DNA of 8,672 bases from JANQGH01 sp039819285 (GTDB lineage: Bacteria > Pseudomonadota > Alphaproteobacteria > DSM-16000 > Inquilinaceae), in contig JBCBSH010000189.1 of the NCBI GenBank assembly GCA_039819285.1, positions 1-8,672 of the forward strand, written 5' to 3'. Positions within the stretch are counted from its first letter, which is position 1. Every line of letters starts with the position of its first letter. The notes under the pieces are model-generated. The model saw only the letters and a program-made list of their open reading frames with translations, did not search any database and had not been told where the DNA came from. The translations under genes and the position numbers were made by a program. Positions 6,639 through 8,672 of the stretch are shown piece by piece.

Positions 6639-8516
6639 ATGGGCATCTATGATCAAGCCTATCGCCGATCACTGGACGATCCGGAGGGGTTTTGGGCGGA
6701 TGCCGCCCAAGGCATCGACTGGACAAAACCCTGGGATCGGGTTTTGGACGATGCCAACCCGCCGATGTATCGCTGGTTCCCTGGCGGCCAGTTGAACACC
6801 TGCTACAACGCGCTTGACCGGCATGTGGCCGCCGGCAGGGGCGACGATACGGCCCTGATCTATGACAGTCCGGTCACCGAGACGATTGAGCGCTTCAGCT
6901 TTCGCGCCTTGACCGAGGCGGTCGCGAAGCTGGCCGGCGCCATGGCCTCGCGCGGCGTCGGCAAAGGTGACCGGGTGATCATCTATATGCCGATGGTGCC
7001 CGAGGCGGCGATTGCCATGCTGGCTTGTGCGCGCATCGGCGCCGTGCACTCGGTCGTCTTCGGTGGTTTCGCCGCGCACGAGCTGGCAACGCGCATCGAC
7101 GACGCCAAGCCAGTGATGATCCTGTCCGCGTCGTGCGGGATAGAACCCGGCCGGCTGGTCGCCTACAAGCCGCTGCTGGACGGCGCGATCGCGCAAGCCA
7201 GCCACAAGGTACCGCGCACGCTGATCCTGCAGCGACCCCAGCTGCAGGCCGAATTGATCGTGGGCCGCGACGAGGATTGGGCGGCGGCTGTCGCGGCGGC
7301 AGAGCCCGCCGCCTGCGTACCGGTTATGGCCACGGACCCGCTATACATCCTCTACACGTCCGGCACGACCGGCGTGCCGAAGGGCATCGTGCGGGACAAT
7401 GGCGGCCACGCGGTCGCCCTGAACTGGACCATGAAGCATTTCTACGGCATGGCGCCGGGCGAGGTCTTCTGGGCGGCGTCCGATGTCGGCTGGGTGGTCG
7501 GCCATTCCTACATCGTCTATGCGCCGCTGCTGTACGGCTGCGCGACGGTGCTGTTCGAGGGCAAGCCGGTCGGCACGCCGGATGCAGGTGTCTATTGGCG
7601 GGTGATCGACCAGCATAAGGTCTCCGCCCTGTTCACCGCGCCGACGGCCTTTCGCGCGATCAAGAAGGAAGACCCGGACGGCGTTCTGCTCGGCGACCAC
7701 GACATTTCCAGCCTGCGGACCCTGTTCCTGGCCGGCGAGCGATCCGACCCCGACACCATCCGGTGGGCCGAGGAAAAGCTGCACGTGCCCGTGATCGACC
7801 ATTGGTGGCAGACCGAGACCGGCTGGGCGATCTGCGGCAATCCCATCGGCATGGAACTGTTCCCGGTCAAACCCGGCTCGGCGACCAAAGCGGTACCGGG
7901 TTGGGACGTCAGGGCGCTGGACCCGGAAGGACAAGAGGTCGCGCCCGGCGATGTCGGCGCCCTGGTGGCCAGGCTGCCCCTGCCGCCCGGCACCTTCCCC
8001 ACCCTTTGGAACGCCGAGGACCGGTACCGTCAGGCCTACCTGACCGACTTTCCCGGTTACTACAAGACCGGGGATGCGGGCTTTGTCGACGAGGATGGCT
8101 ACTTCCATGTCATGACCCGCGTCGACGACGTCATCAATGTGGCCGGCCACAGGCTGTCGACCGGGGCTATGGAAGAGGTACTGGCGGCGCATCAAGACGT
8201 CGCGGAATGCGCGGTCATCGGGGTCGCCGACGATTTGAAGGGACAATTGCCGCTCGGCTTCGTCGTTCTGAAGGCGGGTGTCGAGCGGCCATATGGCGAC
8301 ATCACGCGCGAGGTCGTGCAGATGGTGCGCGACCAGATCGGGCCGGTGGCCGCGTTCAAGACGGCACTTGTCGTCGATCGCCTGCCCAAGACCCGATCGG
8401 GCAAGATCTTGCGCGGCACGATGCGCAAAATCGCCGATGGTGAGGAGGTCAGCGTGCCGGCGACGATCGACGATCCCCAGATCCTTGACGAGATTCGTGA
8501 TGCGGTCGCTTCGTGA
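6639..8516 (+). CDS. prpE: Propionyl-CoA synthetase (acetyl/propionyl-CoA synthetase family)
   Basis: This 625-residue cytosolic ligase converts propionate (probably also other short acids) to acyl-CoA through an acyl-AMP, feeding methylcitrate or methylmalonyl-CoA metabolism. It has an N-terminal ACS-type cap (about 1-60) with YRWFPGGQLNTCYNALDRH, then the P-loop YTSGTTGVPKG (239-249) followed by IVRDNGGHAVALNW. That VRDNGG motif and the TETGW (392-396) ending of the WWQ motif mark PrpE/ACSS3 relatives rather than acetyl-CoA synthetase, which has TETGG. Further on are YYKTGD (474-479), VAGHRLSTGAMEE (501-513) and PKTRSGKILRGTMRK with catalytic K589, the site that Pat-type acetylases modify in relatives. 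Length is normal. ATG 6639 has a modest GGGGCGGA site (6623-6630) 8 nt upstream, and MGIYDQAYRRSLDDPEGFW fits the family N-terminus. No other prp genes are in view, so the downstream pathway is unknown. Confidence 0.93.
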   Translation: MGIYDQAYRRSLDDPEGFWADAAQGIDWTKPWDRVLDDANPPMYRWFPGGQLNTCYNALDRHVAAGRGDDTALIYDSPVTETIERFSFRALTEAVAKLAGAMASRGVGKGDRVIIYMPMVPEAAIAMLACARIGAVHSVVFGGFAAHELATRIDDAKPVMILSASCGIEPGRLVAYKPLLDGAIAQASHKVPRTLILQRPQLQAELIVGRDEDWAAAVAAAEPAACVPVMATDPLYILYTSGTTGVPKGIVRDNGGHAVALNWTMKHFYGMAPGEVFWAASDVGWVVGHSYIVYAPLLYGCATVLFEGKPVGTPDAGVYWRVIDQHKVSALFTAPTAFRAIKKEDPDGVLLGDHDISSLRTLFLAGERSDPDTIRWAEEKLHVPVIDHWWQTETGWAICGNPIGMELFPVKPGSATKAVPGWDVRALDPEGQEVAPGDVGALVARLPLPPGTFPTLWNAEDRYRQAYLTDFPGYYKTGDAGFVDEDGYFHVMTRVDDVINVAGHRLSTGAMEEVLAAHQDVAECAVIGVADDLKGQLPLGFVVLKAGVERPYGDITREVVQMVRDQIGPVAAFKTALVVDRLPKTRSGKILRGTMRKIADGEEVSVPATIDDPQILDEIRDAVAS

Positions 8517-8533
8517 CCGTGGCGATGGTCACG
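8512..8533 (+). terminator. Weak hairpin overlapping the prpE stop codon
   Basis: CGTGACC (8512-8518) and GGTCACG (8527-8533) are perfect inverted repeats around an 8 nt loop, and the left arm includes the prpE TGA. No T run follows, so this is at best a weak or factor-assisted terminator or an mRNA 3'-end structure. An alternative pairing, CCGTG with CACGG (8517-8521 with 8530-8534), competes with it. Confidence 0.3.
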
Positions 8534-8672
8534 GCATATTCACAAAATCCTCACCTTCATGCTGTTGCAATCGACACGGCGACGGGTGAGATTATCTGCC
8601 AACGCTTTGTCGACAATCGGTTTTTCTGCCTGATTTCGGCCATATTTCGACGATCGCGCCACCCGAACGGGT
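8534..8672. other. 3'-edge stretch after prpE with no supported gene
   Basis: This stretch is more AT-rich than the genes and has no recognisable motif. One + strand frame starting at ATG 8525 stays open for 49 codons to the window edge (MVTAYSQNPHLHAVAIDTAT...), but it has no good ribosome site and no family I recognise. Two - strand frames are also open from the edge, ending about 8540 and about 8578. Any could be chance or the end of a gene lying beyond the window, so none is called. Confidence 0.4.

Noticed and set aside
7341..8246. A 301-codon - strand open frame opposite prpE
   Set aside because: It is antisense to conserved PrpE motifs, has low-complexity composition and no ribosome site with family support.
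8525..8672. A possible new gene starting 8 nt after prpE and open to the window edge
   Set aside because: It has only 49 codons, no ribosome site, AT-rich flanks and no recognisable family. It is noted under the edge region instead of being called.

Overview
The window looks like an ordinary stretch of chromosome from a GC-rich alphaproteobacterium, probably of the Rhodospirillales type. This is inferred from high GC with strong third-position GC bias, from the style of the proteins (long coiled-coil OmpA/MotB-like protein, C-minus bL31, PrpE-type acyl-CoA synthetase), and from remembered neighbourhoods in which a MotA/TolQ-like gene, a peptidoglycan-binding protein gene, an ABC exporter gene and rpmE sit together. 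I see no insertion sequence, CRISPR array, tRNA, rRNA, prophage or toxin-antitoxin pair.

Left half (1-4160), cell envelope and ribosome. The window opens inside a + strand gene for a very long coiled-coil protein with a C-terminal OmpA-like peptidoglycan-binding domain. Its N-terminus, where a membrane anchor is expected, lies outside the window. It ends 2 bp from the stop codon of a convergent - strand gene for a half-size ABC exporter of the MsbA/multidrug type. The exporter gene and rpmE (ribosomal protein bL31) diverge from a 190 bp gap that holds a plausible sigma70-type promoter for each, both with 17 nt spacers. A GC-rich hairpin follows rpmE and separates it from the next, convergent operon.

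Right half (4162-8516), acyl-CoA activation. A - strand pair encodes an AMP-forming acyl-CoA synthetase followed by a ChaC-type gamma-glutamylcyclotransferase, overlapping by 8 bp. Divergent from it, across about 150 bp, is a propionyl-CoA synthetase (PrpE) gene. The two synthetases belong to different branches of the ANL superfamily: one is a fatty-acid/aromatic-acid-like ligase of the plant AAE/DmdB type, the other an acetyl/propionyl-CoA synthetase type. Sharing a control region suggests, but does not prove, coordinated use of short organic acids. ChaC degrades glutathione and has no obvious biochemical link to them.

The last 156 bp (8517-8672) hold no gene I can support. Nothing here is clearly a new system. 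The points most worth a second look are the internal 14- and 21-residue repeats of the coiled-coil protein, the acyl-CoA synthetase/chaC coupling, and start-codon choices that change the N-termini of two genes.
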